13,445 nucleotides of DNA from contig JAJYJL010000067.1 of NCBI GenBank assembly GCA_021789565.1, positions 1-13,445 on the forward strand, given 5' to 3'. The stretch is from Acidobacteriota bacterium (GTDB lineage Bacteria > Acidobacteriota > Terriglobia > UBA7540). Shown here piece after piece: positions 11,514 to 13,445 of the stretch (its first letter is position 1; the number at the start of each line of letters is the position of its first letter). A program made the position numbers and the translations under genes. The notes beneath the pieces were generated by a model that had not been told where the DNA came from, made no database searches, and worked only from the letters and a program-made list of their open reading frames with translations.

Positions 11514-12719
11514 ATGCGAGAAGCGGTAATTATTGCCGCGGTCCGCACTCCGATCGGCAAGTTTCAAGGTTCACTTTCCGCCCTTTCCGCGGTGGAACTT
11601 GGCGTCTGCGTGGTGCGGGAAGTGGTGCGGCGGGCGCAAATCGAACCGTCCCGTGTGGACGAAGTGATCATGGGCAACGTGGTTTCGGCGGGCCTGGGCC
11701 AGAACCCTGCGCGCCAGGCGGGGCTGGGCGGCGGCCTTGATCCGCGCGTGGCGGCGATGACCATCAACAAGGTGTGCGGATCGGGCCTGAAGGCTGTGGC
11801 GCTGGCCGCCCAGGGCATCGCGACGGGGAACAGCGATGTGGTGGTGGCGGGCGGCATGGAATCCATGAGCAACTGCCCGTATCTATTGCCCGGAGCCCGC
11901 CAGGGCCTGCGCCTGGGCGACAAGACGCTGGTCGATTCCATGGTGCACGACGGCCTGTGGGACGCCTACGAAGATTTCCACATGGGCATGACCGGCGAGC
12001 TGGTGGCGGAAAAATATCACGTCTCGCGCCAGCGCCAGGACCAGTACGCTCTGGAAAGCCACCGGCGCGCCATCGCGGCCATCAAAAGCGGCAAGCTGAA
12101 AGAGCAGATTGTTCCGGTCACCGTGCCGGTAAAAAAGGGCGAGACGCGGGAATTTGCCGTCGACGAATCGCCGCGCGAAGATACCTCGCTGGAAAAACTG
12201 GCGAAGCTGAAACCGGTTTTCAAGAATGACGGAACGGTGACGGCGGGCAACGCTCCGGGAACCAGCGACGGCGCCGCCGCGACAGTGGTGACCTCGCTTG
12301 AAACCGCTCAGAAGCTGGGCAAAAAGCCCCTGGCGCGGATTGTGGCGCAGTCGGTCAGCGGGGTTGAGCCGCGCTGGGTGATGATGGCTCCGGTGAGCGC
12401 CGTGCAATCGCTGCTGGAAAAAACCGGCTGGAAGATTGAAGACGTTGACCTGGTGGAACTGAACGAGGCTTTCGCCGTGCAGGCCGTGGCCGTCATCGAG
12501 CAACTGGGTCTCGATCCGCAAAAGACCAACGTGAACGGCGGCGCGGTGGCGCTGGGGCACCCCATCGGCGCCTCGGGCACGCGCATTCTGGTGGATTTGC
12601 TCTACGAAATGCAACGCCGCGACGTGCGGCGTGGAATTGCCGCGCTCTGCCTGGGCGGCGGAAACGCCGTGGCGCTGGCCGTGGAAAGGGAAACGGGGCA
12701 GGCGGGGGGAAGGTCTTGA
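11514..12719 (+). CDS. acetyl-CoA acetyltransferase (thiolase)
   Basis: The enzyme reversibly condenses two acetyl-CoA to acetoacetyl-CoA, or cleaves 3-ketoacyl-CoA, in the cytoplasm. The 401 residues match the family. The acylated cysteine is C88 in [10 protein letters not shown], the histidine is H349 in [16 protein letters not shown], and the second cysteine is C379 in [11 protein letters not shown], nearly the same numbering as the Zoogloea enzyme. [14 protein letters not shown], the HMGMTGE segment typical of biosynthetic thiolases, and [11 protein letters not shown] are also visible. The final motif has GGGNAVA where GGGMGVA or GGGQG is common, a mild variant. The stop overlaps the start of the dehydrogenase gene, so both work in one pathway: acetoacetyl-CoA to 3-hydroxybutyryl-CoA for fatty acid, butyrate or polyhydroxybutyrate metabolism. 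Confidence 0.96.
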   Translation: MREAVIIAAVRTPIGKFQGSLSALSAVELGVCVVREVVRRAQIEPSRVDEVIMGNVVSAGLGQNPARQAGLGGGLDPRVAAMTINKVCGSGLKAVALAAQGIATGNSDVVVAGGMESMSNCPYLLPGARQGLRLGDKTLVDSMVHDGLWDAYEDFHMGMTGELVAEKYHVSRQRQDQYALESHRRAIAAIKSGKLKEQIVPVTVPVKKGETREFAVDESPREDTSLEKLAKLKPVFKNDGTVTAGNAPGTSDGAAATVVTSLETAQKLGKKPLARIVAQSVSGVEPRWVMMAPVSAVQSLLEKTGWKIEDVDLVELNEAFAVQAVAVIEQLGLDPQKTNVNGGAVALGHPIGASGTRILVDLLYEMQRRDVRRGIAALCLGGGNAVALAVERETGQAGGRS

Positions 12720-13445
12720 ACATCCGCCTGGCCGGAGTGGTGGGCGCCGGGACCATGGGCCACGGCATCGCCCAGGTGCTGGTGCGCAGCGGGTATTCGG
12801 TGGTTTTGCACGATACCTCGCAGGAGTTGGTGGGGTGCGGGGCGGAAAAGATTTTACGCGGGCTTGGCCGCGACGTTGAGAAGGGCCGGCTGACAGCCGA
12901 AGAAAAGCAGCGGGCCGAAAGCCGGTTGAAAACAACAGTCGGACTTTCTGATCTGGCTTCCGCGGACATCGTGATTGAGGCGGTCACCGAGAAGTTTGAG
13001 GTGAAGGCGGCGGTGTTCCGCGCGCTTGATGAAATTTGCCGTCCGCAAGCGCTTTTTGCCAGCAACACTTCTTCCATTTCCATCACGCGCCTTGCAGGCG
13101 CGACCGGGCGCCCGGCGCAGTTTGTAGGCCTCCACTTTTTCAATCCCGTGCCGGTGATGAAGCTGGTGGAAGTGGTTCCCGGGCTGGACACCGCGGAAGA
13201 AACAATCGCCGCGGCCGAGCAGATCGCAACCTCGGTGGGCAAGACGCCCATACGCGCAAAAGATTTTCCGGGGTTTGTTTCAAACCGGCTGCTGATGCCT
13301 ATGATCAATGAGGCCATTTATGCCGTGATGGAAGGCGTGGCGGCTCCGGAAGGGGTGGACGGCGTGATGAAGGTGGGCATGAACCATCCGATGGGGCCGC
13401 TGGAGCTTGCCGACCTGATCGGCCTGGACGTTTGCCTGGACATTA
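12716..13445 (+). CDS. 3-hydroxyacyl-CoA dehydrogenase (3-hydroxybutyryl-CoA type), partial
   Basis: The enzyme interconverts 3-ketoacyl-CoA and 3-hydroxyacyl-CoA with NAD(P)H. The window holds about 243 residues, and the C terminus lies beyond it; complete members are about 280-300. The Rossmann motif is [14 protein letters not shown] (G10, G12, G15). The catalytic set is complete and correctly spaced: S119 in SNTSS, H140 in [16 protein letters not shown]152, and N190 in FPGFVSNR. The C-terminal dimerisation domain begins near [17 protein letters not shown] and [19 protein letters not shown]. The start is TTG at 12716, overlapping the thiolase stop as TTGA, with GGGGAAGG just upstream; an ATG start would lose the nucleotide-binding strand. 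It is translationally coupled to the thiolase. Confidence 0.95.
   Translation, partial: MNIRLAGVVGAGTMGHGIAQVLVRSGYSVVLHDTSQELVGCGAEKILRGLGRDVEKGRLTAEEKQRAESRLKTTVGLSDLASADIVIEAVTEKFEVKAAVFRALDEICRPQALFASNTSSISITRLAGATGRPAQFVGLHFFNPVPVMKLVEVVPGLDTAEETIAAAEQIATSVGKTPIRAKDFPGFVSNRLLMPMINEAIYAVMEGVAAPEGVDGVMKVGMNHPMGPLELADLIGLDVCLDI

Noticed and set aside
11883..12935. Long minus-strand open frame (350 codons) opposite the thiolase and dehydrogenase
   Set aside because: The plus strand encodes two unmistakable enzymes with complete active sites; the antisense frame is a codon-bias shadow.

Overview
The window is high-GC bacterial chromosome from a Gram-negative organism: kdsB supplies activated KDO for lipopolysaccharide. 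The mix of a secreted YXWGXW-repeat family, a six-helix membrane protein paired with an HTH_27-type regulator, and dense palindromic repeats recalls Acidobacteriota. That placement is an inference from family recall; nothing in the window proves it.

Layout. 165-914 kdsB (+) converges on a small cupin gene (941-1207, -). 1417-3195 is a probable (+) run: a six-helix membrane protein, an overlapping winged-helix regulator and a cis-prenyltransferase (UppS family). 3192-5967 is the most unusual part. A REP-associated tyrosine transposase (RAYT, 3322-3813) lies inside an array of inverted palindrome pairs. Almost every palindrome has the tetranucleotide GTAG at its foot, the known hallmark of RAYT/REP systems. 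Short accessory genes for membrane or envelope proteins sit between the repeat clusters (4325-4726, 4806-5036, 5377-5847). A 183-bp direct repeat with a constant 1,210-bp offset brackets the two-gene membrane cassette. 5968-6545 has no gene but carries hairpins.

6546-9351 holds two tandem paralogs of secreted YXWGXW-repeat proteins with basic, Q/N/R-rich tails. Each has a long hairpin-containing leader and a related hairpin after its stop codon. 9352-9719 is non-coding and carries a 102-bp MITE-like element. 9720-11391 looks like a defence or accessory segment: a DUF433 antitoxin-like gene without its usual toxin partner and with a likely C-terminal frameshift, a putative PD-(D/E)XK restriction endonuclease, and a convergent DNA methyltransferase. 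By eye its base composition is less GC-rich than its surroundings. 11514-13445 is core acyl-CoA metabolism: an acetyl-CoA acetyltransferase, translationally coupled (TTGA overlap) to a 3-hydroxyacyl-CoA dehydrogenase that runs off the window. Together they interconvert acetyl-CoA, acetoacetyl-CoA and 3-hydroxybutyryl-CoA.

The strongest candidate for a little-described system is the RAYT with its array of GTAG-footed palindromes. These form 70-72-bp inverted pairs and a 124-bp long form with an internal hairpin, and the array includes further palindrome families. Two genes, uppS and the 76-residue membrane protein gene, take their TAG stop codon from a repeat's GTAG. A second pattern is that several good sigma70-like promoters lie so close to start codons that the transcripts would be leaderless or nearly so.
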